Shown here one piece after another: positions 18,774-28,075 of a stretch of DNA of 64,000 nucleotides. Source of the DNA: Mucilaginibacter sp. cycad4 (GTDB taxonomy: Bacteria > Bacteroidota > Bacteroidia > Sphingobacteriales > Sphingobacteriaceae); assembly GCF_034263275.1 (NCBI RefSeq), contig NZ_CP139559.1, positions 2,914,001 to 2,978,000 of the forward strand, given 5' to 3'. The position numbers and the translations under genes are program-made. The notes beneath the pieces were generated by a model. That model was not told where the DNA came from and searched no databases. It worked only from the letters and a program-made list of their open reading frames with translations. Position 1 is the first letter of the stretch; every line of letters begins with the position of its first letter.

Positions 18774-19829
18774 ATGACCATACGTGATATAGCTAACATC
18801 CGGGTTTATAACCAGCACCTTAAACACGATAAATTCAAAAAGCCCGAAGAGGTGGTTGGCTATATGTGCGCCATGCAGGCACAAGAATATGCCCATGCCA
18901 AATGGGCAATTGGATTACGTATGTCATCCCCATCGGACAAGGCCGTGGAAAAAGCCATGACCACCGGTGCTATTTTACGAACCCATGTATTAAGGCCAAC
19001 CTGGCATTTTGTTTTACCGCAGGACATCCGCTGGATGCTTAGCCTTACCGCTCCAAGAATCAACGCGGGCAATGCCGCCATGTATAAAAAACAAGAAGTC
19101 ACCGATGCAATTTTTAACAAAAGTTTTGATGTATTTATAAAAGCCATGCGGGGCGGCAAACAATTAACCCGTGCCGAAATTGTTTCGGCCTTGCATGAGG
19201 CAGATATAGCCACCGACGACCTCAGGCTTACGATACTATTAATGAAAGCCGAACTGGAGCAATTAATTTGCAGTGGCGCAAGACAGGGTAAACAATTTAC
19301 TTATGCACTGCTTGATGAACGTGCGCCAATAGTACCGGCCATAGATCGTGACGAGGCGATAGCCCGCCTGGTTTTGCGATATTTTACAGGCCATGGCCCC
19401 GCTACGATAAATGATTTTGTACATTGGAGCGGCCTTACCGTGGCCGATGCCAAAACCGGGATCGAAATAAATAAAGGCCGGTTAAATAATATCATCATTG
19501 AAGGGGTAAACTATTGGATGCATGCTGATGTGGATTTTAATACAGCAAAAAAAGCCGGGGCTTACCTTCTGCCTGTTTATGACGAGTTAATTATCGCCTA
19601 TAAAAACCGCGATGCAATGGTACCCGCCAGGTTTCGGGATAAGATGGGGGCTATTACCTTTTTCCCAACCATAATGGTCAATAACCAGGTGATTGGCAAC
19701 TGGGGCCGGAGCATAGGTAAAAAGAATATTGATATTGAGCTCAAACCATTTGACAAACTCAATAAAATGCAAAATCAGGCTATTGAAACCGCTATGCAAC
19801 GTTTTAAAAAGTTTAATGGTCTCGGATAA
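18774..19829 (+). CDS. AlkZ-like winged-helix DNA glycosylase (HTH_42)
   Basis: A 351-residue protein of the winged-helix DNA-binding family PF06224, which includes AlkZ and YcaQ. These monofunctional glycosylases remove alkylated bases and can unhook interstrand crosslinks. The key motif of the AlkZ subgroup, QxQ, is present as Q35-A-Q37 in MQAQEYAHAKWAIG. HVLRPTWHFVLPQD and VYDELIIAYKNRD are further family marks. The length is usual. A Fpg/Nei-type glycosylase gene follows after 45 bases on the same strand, so the two probably form a base-excision repair unit. Substrate is inferred. Confidence 0.85.
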   Translation: MTIRDIANIRVYNQHLKHDKFKKPEEVVGYMCAMQAQEYAHAKWAIGLRMSSPSDKAVEKAMTTGAILRTHVLRPTWHFVLPQDIRWMLSLTAPRINAGNAAMYKKQEVTDAIFNKSFDVFIKAMRGGKQLTRAEIVSALHEADIATDDLRLTILLMKAELEQLICSGARQGKQFTYALLDERAPIVPAIDRDEAIARLVLRYFTGHGPATINDFVHWSGLTVADAKTGIEINKGRLNNIIIEGVNYWMHADVDFNTAKKAGAYLLPVYDELIIAYKNRDAMVPARFRDKMGAITFFPTIMVNNQVIGNWGRSIGKKNIDIELKPFDKLNKMQNQAIETAMQRFKKFNGLG

Positions 19830-19874
19830 CAAACATTAATTACAACAACAAGTTACTTATAAAAACAAGATATC

Positions 19875-20645
19875 ATGCCCGAACTACCCGATCTGCAGGC
19901 GTTTAGCCATAACCTGCAAAAAATGCTTGCAGGTAAAACCGTCAAAAAAATAGAAGTGCCTAACGCTAAAAAACTAAATGTTAGCGTACATGAACTGGAC
20001 GAGGTTTTAAGCGGACAAAAGCTGGAAAAAGTATATCGCGAAGGTAAGGAACTGCATATTAAATTTAACAAGGGCGATGTACTGGGTCTGCACCTGATGC
20101 TGCACGGTAAACTATTTTTATTCGATACCAAAAACGAAAACAAATACAGCATCCTTGAACTGCACTTTGATGACAACAGCGGATTGGTGCTGACCGATTT
20201 CCAGGGGATAGCAACGCCTACCCTCAACCCCGAAAAAAAGGACGTACCCGACGCGCTTGATGCCGATGTTGAGTATTTGAAAAAGCGCCTGGCAAAAACA
20301 AAAACCAATATTAAAACTGTTCTGCTTGATCAAAAGATCATGAGAGGCGTCGGCAACGCTTATGCCGATGAAATTTTGTGGCATGCCCGCATTTCACCCT
20401 TCTCCGTAAGCAGTAAAATACCGGAGGATAAACTGAAAAACCTGGTTCTGTCAATAAAAACAGTACTGGAAAATGCCGAAAAAAGCATCCTGAAATCAAA
20501 CCCAGACATTATTAACGGAGAAGTTCGCGATTTCATGGATATCCACAATTCCAAGAAAAAACACAGCCCAACGGGCGCTGCCATCATAATTAATGAAGCT
20601 TCAAGAAAAACATATTATACTGATGAGCAGGAATTGTTTGAGTAA
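19875..20645 (+). CDS. Fpg/Nei-family DNA glycosylase without zinc finger
   Basis: A 256-residue base-excision enzyme. It starts with MPELPDLQ, matching the family start PELP with the catalytic N-terminal proline (P2) and glutamate (E3). The helix-two-turn-helix is seen as LLDQKIMRGVGNAYADEIL. The C-terminal end, where most members carry four cysteines binding zinc, instead reads SPTGAAIIINEASRKTYYTD with no cysteine, so it is a zincless-finger form; the arginine of SRKTYY is in the position that contacts the lesion. It is likely co-transcribed with the AlkZ-like gene just upstream. The preferred damaged base is not readable. Confidence 0.88.
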   Translation: MPELPDLQAFSHNLQKMLAGKTVKKIEVPNAKKLNVSVHELDEVLSGQKLEKVYREGKELHIKFNKGDVLGLHLMLHGKLFLFDTKNENKYSILELHFDDNSGLVLTDFQGIATPTLNPEKKDVPDALDADVEYLKKRLAKTKTNIKTVLLDQKIMRGVGNAYADEILWHARISPFSVSSKIPEDKLKNLVLSIKTVLENAEKSILKSNPDIINGEVRDFMDIHNSKKKHSPTGAAIIINEASRKTYYTDEQELFE

Positions 20646-20714
20646 ATCTCGCTGGGTTTAAAGAAGACTATTTCGCGTATTTTCCTGCGCCCGTTGCAAT
20701 GAGCGCAGTTTTTA

Positions 20715-20747
20715 AAAGTCTCCTCTTTAGGGGAGATTTAGAGGGGC
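20715..20747. repeat. Dispersed repeat, GGGGAGATTTAGAGGGG type
   Basis: A short G/A-rich element with CTCC/GGAG self-pairing, placed between convergent genes. The core GGGGAGATTTRGAGGGG occurs again at 24161-24177. Similar elements are scattered in Sphingobacteriaceae genomes. It may also end transcription. Confidence 0.6.
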
Positions 20748-20749
20748 AT

Positions 20750-21331
20750 CTACTTCAACTTTTTCACCAGGACATTAAAATCAACACCAACAATCGGAAT
20801 CTTCTTCCAAGGTTGGGTTTCACCGTCCTTATGGAAGGTACCACCGTTAAATAAGCCGCAGGCAAATCCAACGTTGGAGTTGGTTTTAGTTGTCAAAAAT
20901 TCAATGGAAACCACAATATCACCGGCCACTTTAACATTGTATGGCGATAAGTCGACAGTGGTTAATTGATGGTTTTCCACATTGTCGTATTTTTTAATGT
21001 AGCCTTTTATTTCGTCTTTAACCAAATTAGCTTCATTTGGAAACTTCCCGGCCATTTGGTAAACATTTACTTTAAAAGGGATGCTATCGCTTGATCGGTT
21101 TTGCGTATGAAAGTTCAGCGTAAGTAATTGTACCTGCTTTTTACCAGCATTCATTTCAATACCAACCTGCGCACCTTTAACAGCATCAAAGGTATTGTTG
21201 GATGAGCCGCTTCGGGGTTTGTTGCCTATCGTTTTGGTTTTATCCTGGGCGGATACGCTAACGGCAACAAAGCATAAAAAACATAAGGCAAAGAGTTTTA
21301 CAAAATTTCGGGAGAATATCGATTTGAACAT
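20750..21331 (-). CDS. Secreted beta-sandwich protein of unknown function
   Basis: 193 residues with a clear signal peptide (basic start, FALCFLCFVAV, cut after VSA). The rest contains strands such as LLTLNFHT, PFKVNVYQM and TTVDLSPYNVKVAGDIVVSI. The order LNF...F.VNVY...VDLSPYNV...VSIEF resembles a beta-sandwich found at the end of many carboxypeptidase-like regulatory-domain proteins of Bacteroidota, here standing alone without that domain. No catalytic motif is seen. It is expected in the periplasm or outside the cell. It stands apart from its neighbours (123 bases from the MFS gene), so an operon is doubtful. Confidence 0.65.
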   Translation of the reverse strand: MFKSIFSRNFVKLFALCFLCFVAVSVSAQDKTKTIGNKPRSGSSNNTFDAVKGAQVGIEMNAGKKQVQLLTLNFHTQNRSSDSIPFKVNVYQMAGKFPNEANLVKDEIKGYIKKYDNVENHQLTTVDLSPYNVKVAGDIVVSIEFLTTKTNSNVGFACGLFNGGTFHKDGETQPWKKIPIVGVDFNVLVKKLK

Positions 21332-21453
21332 AACAATAAGTTTTAGATGGATTTAGTAAGGTAGACGATGATGATAAACAAATGGTTGCAACCTTAATCT
21401 GATTTTTTCAGGATCTACGTAGAGGCACTCTATATGCGTCTCTTCAAAAACAA

Positions 21454-22995
21454 TCACTCCTTCTTAACAGCACTATTCCTGATAAAAATAACCGACATCA
21501 GCGCACCCAGGAAACCAAGGCCGGCGCAGATCCGCATAATATTGCCATAGGCCGAAATAAATCCGTTGTGATAGGCAATCCCGACCGCCTTTTTGTTAGC
21601 TCCGTTAATACCGGCGGGCACTTTAGCATTACCTAAGTTGGCCGATTGTTCCATAACCGTCTTTTTATCTTTTTCATTAAGAGATAACTTTTTCAACTCC
21701 CCCTGCATCGCTCCCGAAAAAAACAAAACCGCCAGGGCACCAAAAATGGCATTGGCAAAAACATTGGCGATCCGGGTCATGGCATTGTTAATGCCCGACG
21801 CTGTGCCCGAAAAATGATCACTTACCGATCCCATTACCGTTGCCGTAAGCGGCGCTACCGTTAATGACATGCCGAAGCCAAAAACAAGCACGCCAGGGAA
21901 AAAGCTTGTCCAATAATCGGAAGGGCCTGTAGTTTGCTTAATGAACGACAACATTAGTAATCCTGCCCCCGCCAAAGCCGGCCCGATGATGAGCAATAAA
22001 CGCGGGCCTTTTTTATCGGCAATAGCTCCTGCGTAACGCGCAATGGAGATCATAAGCACTGTAAAAGGTAAAAACGTTAACCCGGATTGCAGCTGACTAT
22101 ACCCCTGCACCTGTACCATGTTTAGCGATATAAACAGCATACCGCCACCCAAACCTGCATACAGAAAAAATGTAAGCAGATTTATCCCGCTAAAGGTTTT
22201 ATTATTAAACAGGTTCAGCGGCATCATAGGGTGTTTGCTTGTACCTTCTATGTAAATAAAAACGATGAGCAATAACAGGCCCAGGGCTAATGATCCATAA
22301 ACCTGCCAACTATTAAATCCAACCGCCGGCATCCGCAAAAAACCAAACGTTAACAAAGCAAGCCCTAACGCAATGGAAACAGCTCCGGGAAAATCAATGG
22401 TTTGGTCGGCACTATCATCCTTACTTTCGGCAACCTTACGCCACAGGATGAGCAAAGCTACTATACCTATGGGGATATTAATAAAGAATATGTACCGCCA
22501 TAAACCGGCATCGGCTAAGGCGCCACCCAGTACCGGTCCGCCCATGGTAACTACTGTGGTAATGGCCGACCATGTTCCAATAGCCTTGCCCCTTTCTTTT
22601 ACATCGATGGAAGATGAAATAAGCGAAAGGCTCCCCGGGATCATCAGTGCGCCGCCAATACCCTGTATGATCCTGAAAACAATGAGATAAAAAACGCCCG
22701 GTGAAAGCCCGCAAAGGGCCGATCCGGTTATAAAAATAAAGATCCCGATCATGAAGACCTTCTTCCGCCCCAGCTTATCGCCAAGTGAGCCGCCTATTAA
22801 AATAAGAGAGGCAAGCATCAACAGGTAGGCGTTCAGGATCCAGAAGAGATCGGCTCCTTTGGCATCAAGGCTTTGCTGTAATGCCGGCAGTACTACGTTA
22901 AGTGCAGTACCATCAATAAACGCCATGGCCGAAGCCAATATCGCCGAAACCATGATCCATTTGCCGGCCGGGCTGCCCAATGAAACTGTAGCCAT
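21454..22995 (-). CDS. MFS multidrug exporter, DHA2 (EmrB/QacA) type
   Basis: A 513-residue inner-membrane proton-drug antiporter with about 14 hydrophobic helices. Family motifs are clear: FIDGTALNVVLPALQ (helix 1), GGSLGDKLGRKKVF (motif A between helices 2 and 3), IIQGIGGALMIPGSL and GWSAITTVVTMGGPVLGG-like motif C region (GTWSAITTVVTMGGP). The segment between the last two helices is long and polar. No membrane-fusion partner or local regulator is adjacent, so the exported compound is unknown. Confidence 0.92.
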   Translation of the reverse strand: MATVSLGSPAGKWIMVSAILASAMAFIDGTALNVVLPALQQSLDAKGADLFWILNAYLLMLASLILIGGSLGDKLGRKKVFMIGIFIFITGSALCGLSPGVFYLIVFRIIQGIGGALMIPGSLSLISSSIDVKERGKAIGTWSAITTVVTMGGPVLGGALADAGLWRYIFFINIPIGIVALLILWRKVAESKDDSADQTIDFPGAVSIALGLALLTFGFLRMPAVGFNSWQVYGSLALGLLLLIVFIYIEGTSKHPMMPLNLFNNKTFSGINLLTFFLYAGLGGGMLFISLNMVQVQGYSQLQSGLTFLPFTVLMISIARYAGAIADKKGPRLLLIIGPALAGAGLLMLSFIKQTTGPSDYWTSFFPGVLVFGFGMSLTVAPLTATVMGSVSDHFSGTASGINNAMTRIANVFANAIFGALAVLFFSGAMQGELKKLSLNEKDKKTVMEQSANLGNAKVPAGINGANKKAVGIAYHNGFISAYGNIMRICAGLGFLGALMSVIFIRNSAVKKE

Positions 22996-23098
22996 ATTTT
23001 ATAAGGTTGTAACTGAAAGCTTTATTACAAAGTTGCAGTAAATGATCGGATTAACAGGGCTTAAAAAAAACAAATTAAAGCGTTGTGAAAAAATATGG

Positions 23099-23791
23099 CT
23101 ATCGCCTGAAAACACCGATATTTTCCGGGCAAAGCAGGATCAGCAGAAATATAGCAGAAAGATTGAGCCATAAAACCTCCGATTCATTTACTCCGGAAAA
23201 CAGGATAGCCAGCACTGTTAATGCTGCCATCGCTATGATATGATTTCGGTGCGGAATGGGAATACCGGTTTTATCAACAAAACGTTTAGCGCTAAAATTA
23301 CTCCTGTATATAAACGGGAGTATTAAAAAGTAAAAAGCGCCTGCAGCAATCAGCAACCAATGAAAAGCAATTTTGCCAGCCTCATTAATTTTGATAATGC
23401 TGCTTGCGTTTGTACGCAAAATCGTATTATTTACCTTGAAAAGCTCATGTGTTGATGTATGGATGATATCCGGCAAACCGCTCATTACCTGGGCAACAAA
23501 AAACAAACTTAACACACCTGCCAGGGCTAAAACAACAGTGAACGAGATACTGCGATAGCGTGAAAGTATTATTAAATACACTATTACCACCCCGGAAATA
23601 CCTGTTAACAGCAAGGCTGTAATATACCCGGTAAAACCTCCGTCCTGATTATAGATCATCCCGAAATATGTTTTGTCGACAAAAAACATTACAATAGAAA
23701 CAAGGGTCAACGCGGCCGCCAACCCGAATACCAGGATCTCAAACTTTGTTAAACTGTTTTTTTTACGGGCAGTATTGTAAGTATTTAACAC
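23099..23791 (-). CDS. Polytopic membrane protein of unknown function
   Basis: 230 residues with about six hydrophobic helices (near 18-38, 54-73, 82-102, 145-165, 186-200, 206-222). The loop between helices 3 and 4 is polar (IHTSTHELFKVNNTIL). No known transporter or enzyme motif is seen. The composition and codon use match its neighbours. The gene is preceded by 230 bases of noncoding sequence before the esterase remnant. Confidence 0.6.
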   Translation of the reverse strand: MLNTYNTARKKNSLTKFEILVFGLAAALTLVSIVMFFVDKTYFGMIYNQDGGFTGYITALLLTGISGVVIVYLIILSRYRSISFTVVLALAGVLSLFFVAQVMSGLPDIIHTSTHELFKVNNTILRTNASSIIKINEAGKIAFHWLLIAAGAFYFLILPFIYRSNFSAKRFVDKTGIPIPHRNHIIAMAALTVLAILFSGVNESEVLWLNLSAIFLLILLCPENIGVFRR

Positions 23792-24021
23792 GGCAATTAT
23801 TTACAGGTGATGTATGACTAACAAAAACTTATCAAAACATGTTTTTCAGTTACTGTAAAACGCAAAGAAACCCGGAATTATTTCCGGATCTGCAAACTGA
23901 TTACCTATATATCATTAAATACTGAAAATTGCTTTTCCATCACACCGGCAAGGGTATCCATCACATTTAATTTTGCAGAGCGCATTGTTACTGTATCATT
24001 GAATCATAAATCAGCAACTAT

Positions 24022-24189
24022 ATGAAAACGCTTATCCTGATACTCATTCATCTCACAATTGCATACCTGTTAAGGGCACAGCCACCGCAGCAACCCATAG
24101 TTTTGGGAAGGGTGGATACCATTTATTCCAACATCCTGAAAGAGAAACGACCACTTTCCTGGGGAGATTTGGAGGGGGCTAATTTATAA
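24022..24189 (+). pseudogene. N-terminal remnant of a secreted esterase, cut by a repeat
   Basis: The frame begins with a signal peptide (MKTLILILIHLTIAYLLRAQ) and goes on with VLGRVDTIYSNILKEKRP, which is the usual beginning of secreted Bacteroidota alpha/beta-hydrolase-fold (Fes/IroE-like) esterases. The homology stops at about 24155, where the sequence enters the dispersed GGGGAGATTTGGAGGGG element and then a stop at 24187-24189. The remaining 230 or so residues of such an enzyme, including the catalytic serine, are absent. I read it as a decayed gene. The 3-prime end overlaps the stop of the DUF779 gene. Confidence 0.55.
24161..24178. repeat. Second copy of the GGGGAGATTTRGAGGGG repeat
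   Basis: The core matches the copy at 20731-20747 except for one base (G for A). It sits exactly where the esterase remnant loses homology. Confidence 0.6.
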
Positions 24190-24550
24190 AACTCAGCGGT
24201 TCTAAATCTTTCAACTCTTCTTCAGTAAACAACCTTGAATGGATCATAAACCTAAAACCCGTAGGTATTTCTATTGAAAAACTTGAACCACGGCCTTTGG
24301 TAATATCAAGCTGGAGCTGGGTATGCTGCCAGTATTCAAACTGGTCCTTACTCATCCAAAATTCACAATCATCCACCTCTCCTATTTTCACATCGCTGCC
24401 GCCGAGTTTAAACTCACCTTTTTCAAAACACATGGGCGATGAGCCATCGCAGCAGCCACCGCTTTGATGGAACATCAGGTCGCCAAAGCGGGATTTGAGT
24501 TCGGCTATCAGCTTTGAAGCTTCGGGGGTGATAGTTACTCTTTTGATCAT
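24179..24550 (-). CDS. DUF779 domain protein
   Basis: The start at 24550 (MIKRVTITPEAS) matches the family; an upstream in-frame ATG at 24634 would run through a hairpin and add a non-conserved arginine/phenylalanine-rich stretch. The 123-residue product has FHQSGGCCDGSSPMC with three clustered cysteines and KGRGSSFSIEIPTG, hallmarks of DUF779. This family is very often encoded next to aldehyde dehydrogenases and may help them, by metal or redox chemistry that is not established. It lies downstream of the aldehyde dehydrogenase here, supporting a shared transcript. Confidence 0.88.
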   Translation of the reverse strand: MIKRVTITPEASKLIAELKSRFGDLMFHQSGGCCDGSSPMCFEKGEFKLGGSDVKIGEVDDCEFWMSKDQFEYWQHTQLQLDITKGRGSSFSIEIPTGFRFMIHSRLFTEEELKDLEPLSFIN

Positions 24551-24605
24551 GTTTTTAAATTTCGCGCGAAGCCGCAGATAAGTAAAGAAATATTTAAACA
24601 CATAA

Positions 24606-24638
24606 AGACTTACGAAGTTTCTGAAACTTCGCAAGTCT
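24606..24638 (-). repeat. Hairpin between aldehyde dehydrogenase and DUF779 genes
   Basis: AGACTTACGAAGTTT (24606-24620) pairs with AAACTTCGCAAGTCT (24624-24638) with one mismatch and a 3-base loop. The CTTACGAAGT core is shared with the hairpin at 18476-18509. Within an operon it could attenuate expression of the downstream gene or stabilise the upstream message. Confidence 0.65.
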
Positions 24639-24664
24639 GTGGAACGGGGGGATTAAAGCCGGGA

Positions 24665-26167
24665 TTAAAAAAATCCCAGCTTGTTCTTATTATATGAGAT
24701 CAGCATGTTTTTAGTTTGACGGTAGTGGCCAAGCATCATTTTATGATTTTCGCGGCCAAAACCTGATTTTTTGTACCCACCAAACGGCGCATGTGCCGGG
24801 TAAGCATGGTAATTATTTACCCAAACCCTGCCTGCAAGTATGGCACGCGGCACCTGGTAAAGTTCATGTGCATCACGGGTCCACACACCGGCACCTAAAC
24901 CATATAATGTATCATTGGCTATCGCGATGGCTTCATCGGTGGTTTTGAATGTGGTTACACAGGCCACCGGACCAAAGATCTCTTCCTGGAAAATGCGCAT
25001 CTTGTTATTACCTTTAAACAACGTGGGCTGAATATAATAACCGCCTTCCAGCTCACCATCAAGCTTTTTAATCCCGCCGCCGCAAAGCACTTCGGCTCCT
25101 TCTTCCTTCCCGATTTTCAGGTACGATTGAATTTTTTCGTACTGATCGTTAGATGCCTGCGCGCCCATCATCGTGGTGCCATCGAGCGGGTTGCCCATAA
25201 TAATAGCATTGGTGCGCTCTATCACCTTCGACATAAATTTATCGTAGATGTTTTCATGCACCAATATCCTCGACGGGCAGGTACAAACCTCGCCCTGGTT
25301 AAGGGCAAATAATACGGCGCCTTCAACAGCTTTGTCAAAAAACTCGTCGTCGGCATCGGCCACCGATTCAAAAAAGATATTTGGCGATTTTCCGCCCAGC
25401 TCCATAGTAACCGGGATGAGGTTTTCAGATGCGTACTGCATAATCAAACGGCCGGTAGTGGTTTCGCCGGTAAAAGAAACCTTGGCAACCCTTGGCGATG
25501 ACGCCAGCGGCTTACCTGCCTCCGGACCAAAACCTGTAATAATATTTAAAACGCCCGGCGGCAAAATATCCTGGATCAGTTCCATCAATATTATAATTGA
25601 TGTCGGGGTTTGTTCGGCCGGTTTTACAACACAGCAATTACCGGCAGCCAGTGCAGGGGCAATTTTCCAGGTGGCCATCAGCAGCGGAAAATTCCAGGGG
25701 ATGATCTGTCCTACAACGCCCAATGGTTCATTTAAACAAATACTTACAGTATATTCGTCATGCTCGGAAATCCCGCCCTCTTCGGCACGGATCACACCGG
25801 CGAAGTAACGGAAGTGATCAATCACCAGCGGCAAATCGGCAGCGCGGCATTCACGAATGGCTTTACCGTTATCAATGCATTCTACAACAGCCAAAAACTC
25901 CAGGTTGGCTTCAATAACATCGGCTATTTTATTTAGTAGCGATGCGCGGTGCGCAGCAGAGGTTTTACCCCATGCCGGGAACGCGGCGTGAGCGGCGTCC
26001 AAAGCCAGTTCAACATCCTCCTTTCCTGATCGTGCAGCTTTGGTGAACACTTTGCCGTCGATAGGCGAAACGTTATCAAAATATTCGCCTTTAACGGGCG
26101 GAACAAATTTGCCGCCGATAAAATTGTCGTACTTATCCTTGAAGGATGGTTTAGAAACAGCGCTCAT
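24665..26167 (-). CDS. NAD(P)-dependent aldehyde dehydrogenase
   Basis: A 500-residue cytoplasmic enzyme oxidising aldehydes to acids. Catalytic residues are in place: N159 (IPWNFP), E256 (MELGGKSPN) and C295 ([11 protein letters not shown]). The coenzyme loop FTGETTTGR is at about 232-240. The [11 protein letters not shown] form and the downstream DUF779 point to the AldB/ExaC-like acetaldehyde dehydrogenase group. A divergent AraC-type regulator lies 154 bases upstream and probably controls it. Confidence 0.93.
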   Translation of the reverse strand: MSAVSKPSFKDKYDNFIGGKFVPPVKGEYFDNVSPIDGKVFTKAARSGKEDVELALDAAHAAFPAWGKTSAAHRASLLNKIADVIEANLEFLAVVECIDNGKAIRECRAADLPLVIDHFRYFAGVIRAEEGGISEHDEYTVSICLNEPLGVVGQIIPWNFPLLMATWKIAPALAAGNCCVVKPAEQTPTSIIILMELIQDILPPGVLNIITGFGPEAGKPLASSPRVAKVSFTGETTTGRLIMQYASENLIPVTMELGGKSPNIFFESVADADDEFFDKAVEGAVLFALNQGEVCTCPSRILVHENIYDKFMSKVIERTNAIIMGNPLDGTTMMGAQASNDQYEKIQSYLKIGKEEGAEVLCGGGIKKLDGELEGGYYIQPTLFKGNNKMRIFQEEIFGPVACVTTFKTTDEAIAIANDTLYGLGAGVWTRDAHELYQVPRAILAGRVWVNNYHAYPAHAPFGGYKKSGFGRENHKMMLGHYRQTKNMLISYNKNKLGFF

Positions 26168-26271
26168 AATTTTTTATGTTTTTTGGTAACACTAATGTAG
26201 AGCTACCTAGCTGTAAGGTATTTGCATTATGCTCTCAAATGGTAGCACAATGGTCGCATTTTTTGCACCTG

Positions 26272-26301
26272 CTTGTTAATCAGGATAAGTATACCTAATT
26301 T
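26272..26301 (+). promoter_or_regulatory. Possible promoter of the AraC-type gene
   Basis: TTG, 20 bases, then TAATTTG, near the Bacteroidota form TTTG-N19-21-TAnnTTTG but one base short in the -7 box. It lies about 20-50 bases before the start codon at 26322. Confidence 0.3.
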
Positions 26302-26321
26302 GGTATAAATTATAAACGGCT

Positions 26322-27254
26322 ATGAATAACAAAACCCTGTTATCTCCGCTAAGCCTCTCACACGGAAAAGAACTGAATACCCTGGTTGAAAACCGCAAGG
26401 CTTACACCATGAATCAGTGTGAGCTCAACGTTTTTGAAACTTTTGAGCGCAGCGAACTGGTGCCTTTAACTTTTAGCGACCTGGTAATTACCAGCATGCT
26501 GCGCGGCAAAAAGGTGATGCACCTGTTTGATAAACCTGGCTTCGACTACCTGCCTGGCGAAACAGTGATTGTTCCACCGAATATTACGATGAAGATAGAT
26601 TTCCCGGAGGCCACTATTAACCAGCCCTCTCAATGTACAGCCCTGGCTATCAATCACGACGAAATTACCAATACGCTTGATTTTTTAAATGAGAATTACC
26701 CGAGGGAAGATAAGCGGGTATGGCAGCTGAACTATAATCAGTTCCATTTTTTTAATAATTACGAGCTGGCACAACTGATCAACAAGCTGATCCGGATCAG
26801 TACCGGCGATGCACTGACCAAAGATGTGCTTGCCAATCTCACTTTAAAAGAATTGCTGATCCGCATCATGCAGATGCAGAACCTCAACGAGATCAGCGAT
26901 AACCTGCATGAGCTGTCAAGCAGCAGCCGTTTTGCCTATGTACTGGAATATATCAGGGTGCATTTAAGTGATAAGCTTAATATTGATGCCCTGAGCCAGA
27001 TGGCCTTCATGAGCAAAGCCAGCTTTTTCCGGGCATTCAGGCACGAGTTGGGGATCTCGCCGGTTGACTATATTATTAAAGAGCGCCTGCAATTAGCCAA
27101 ACAGCTCATGAACAATCCGCAAAACAGTATCTCTGAAGCTTGCTTTAAAGCCGGATTCAATAACCTCAATTACTTTAGCCGCGCATTTAAGAAAATAGAG
27201 GGGACTACGCCAAGTTATTATAAAGCCAGGTCGCAGAGAGGGCATTTGAATTAA
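26322..27254 (+). CDS. AraC-family transcriptional regulator
   Basis: 310 residues. The N-terminal half is a cupin-like effector domain (PGETVIVPPN at about 78-87 is the typical cupin strand). The C-terminal 100 residues hold two helix-turn-helix motifs: IDALSQMAFMSKASFFRAF and the AraC signature with SISEACFKAGFNNLNYFSRAF. Such proteins usually activate a neighbouring gene on binding a small molecule. It is divergent from the aldehyde dehydrogenase/DUF779 pair, and regulation of that pair, perhaps by an aldehyde or alcohol, is inferred. Confidence 0.92.
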   Translation: MNNKTLLSPLSLSHGKELNTLVENRKAYTMNQCELNVFETFERSELVPLTFSDLVITSMLRGKKVMHLFDKPGFDYLPGETVIVPPNITMKIDFPEATINQPSQCTALAINHDEITNTLDFLNENYPREDKRVWQLNYNQFHFFNNYELAQLINKLIRISTGDALTKDVLANLTLKELLIRIMQMQNLNEISDNLHELSSSSRFAYVLEYIRVHLSDKLNIDALSQMAFMSKASFFRAFRHELGISPVDYIIKERLQLAKQLMNNPQNSISEACFKAGFNNLNYFSRAFKKIEGTTPSYYKARSQRGHLN

Positions 27255-27287
27255 AAAAGCAAAGAGAAAGTGGTCATTTCAACTTAA

Positions 27288-27337
27288 AAAAGAGATCTTA
27301 TACGTGCATCATAGTAACCACGTATAAGATCTCTTTT
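27288..27337. terminator. Perfect 19-bp bidirectional terminator
   Basis: The arm at 27288-27306 (AAAAGAGATCTTATACGTG) and its exact complement at 27319-27337 surround a 12-base loop. It has A-tract on one side and T-tract on the other, so it can end transcription of both convergent genes (AraC and redoxin-like). Confidence 0.85.
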
Positions 27338-27363
27338 CACCTGATGCTTAACTCTTTGGTTAT

Positions 27364-28008
27364 TTATGCTGATCTGCGGCTGTTGCTGATCAATGCCGAT
27401 TCATAAACCGTGCTGATGATGTCTTCTGTCGAAAAGGTGCCCAGGAAATCCCAGTCGATATGACTGTATATAACCTGCTTTGATGGTTCAATAATATAGG
27501 TAGCCAATAACGGCGCGTTTTCGTCAATGCCCGAAAACCTGTCCCACACCGGATAATCATCAGAGTATACCCTGAATTGTTGTGCTATTTCTTTATCGGT
27601 GTCATGATAAAAATTAAGGGTGAGGCTTTGCTCCCACGCCCATTTTTCAAGATCTTCGGTACGTTCATCGCTGATGATAAGCAGGTTACCACCGCTTGCC
27701 TTAACCTCATGCTGAAGGTTATTCAGCTGCTTAAGCTGCGCCAGGCCTTGCTGCCCCCAATGGCGCGAATAAAAAGAAATAACCAGCGGCTTATTCAATA
27801 AATTCCTTTGTGAAATTGGGCCATGTGTTTCGGCGCCATTGTAAAATTGCTGCCAGCGGCTATAATCGTTACTTAACTTAAATTCGGGAACCAAATTGCC
27901 CGCTTTTACAGGATGCAATGATTTCAGTTTACGAAATTTAAGATCGGGTTCGGCAACAACTTCAAGCAGGTCAAAAAAAGGGTATTTATTATTATTTGTG
28001 GTTTGCAT
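27364..28008 (-). CDS. Redoxin-fold (AhpC/TSA-like) protein without sulfur residues
   Basis: 214 residues with the AhpC/TSA thioredoxin-like pattern: AGNLVPEFKLSN, then LVISFYSRHWGQQGLAQL (75-92), where peroxiredoxin-like relatives have a cysteine motif WCPYC after SFY. Here W84-G85-Q86-Q87-G88 replaces it. The whole protein has no cysteine, and no methionine apart from the first, so it cannot be a normal thiol peroxidase. No signal peptide. It is preceded by a 520-base leader with two short frames that end in cysteine clusters. I infer a sulfur-sparing stand-in made during cysteine shortage; its activity is unknown. Confidence 0.8.
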   Translation of the reverse strand: MQTTNNNKYPFFDLLEVVAEPDLKFRKLKSLHPVKAGNLVPEFKLSNDYSRWQQFYNGAETHGPISQRNLLNKPLVISFYSRHWGQQGLAQLKQLNNLQHEVKASGGNLLIISDERTEDLEKWAWEQSLTLNFYHDTDKEIAQQFRVYSDDYPVWDRFSGIDENAPLLATYIIEPSKQVIYSHIDWDFLGTFSTEDIISTVYESALISNSRRSA

Positions 28009-28075
28009 TTTAAAATAGATTTATGATGTTATGGATAATGTTTTTTAGGTAATTGTATGCTGAAATTTTAACTGG

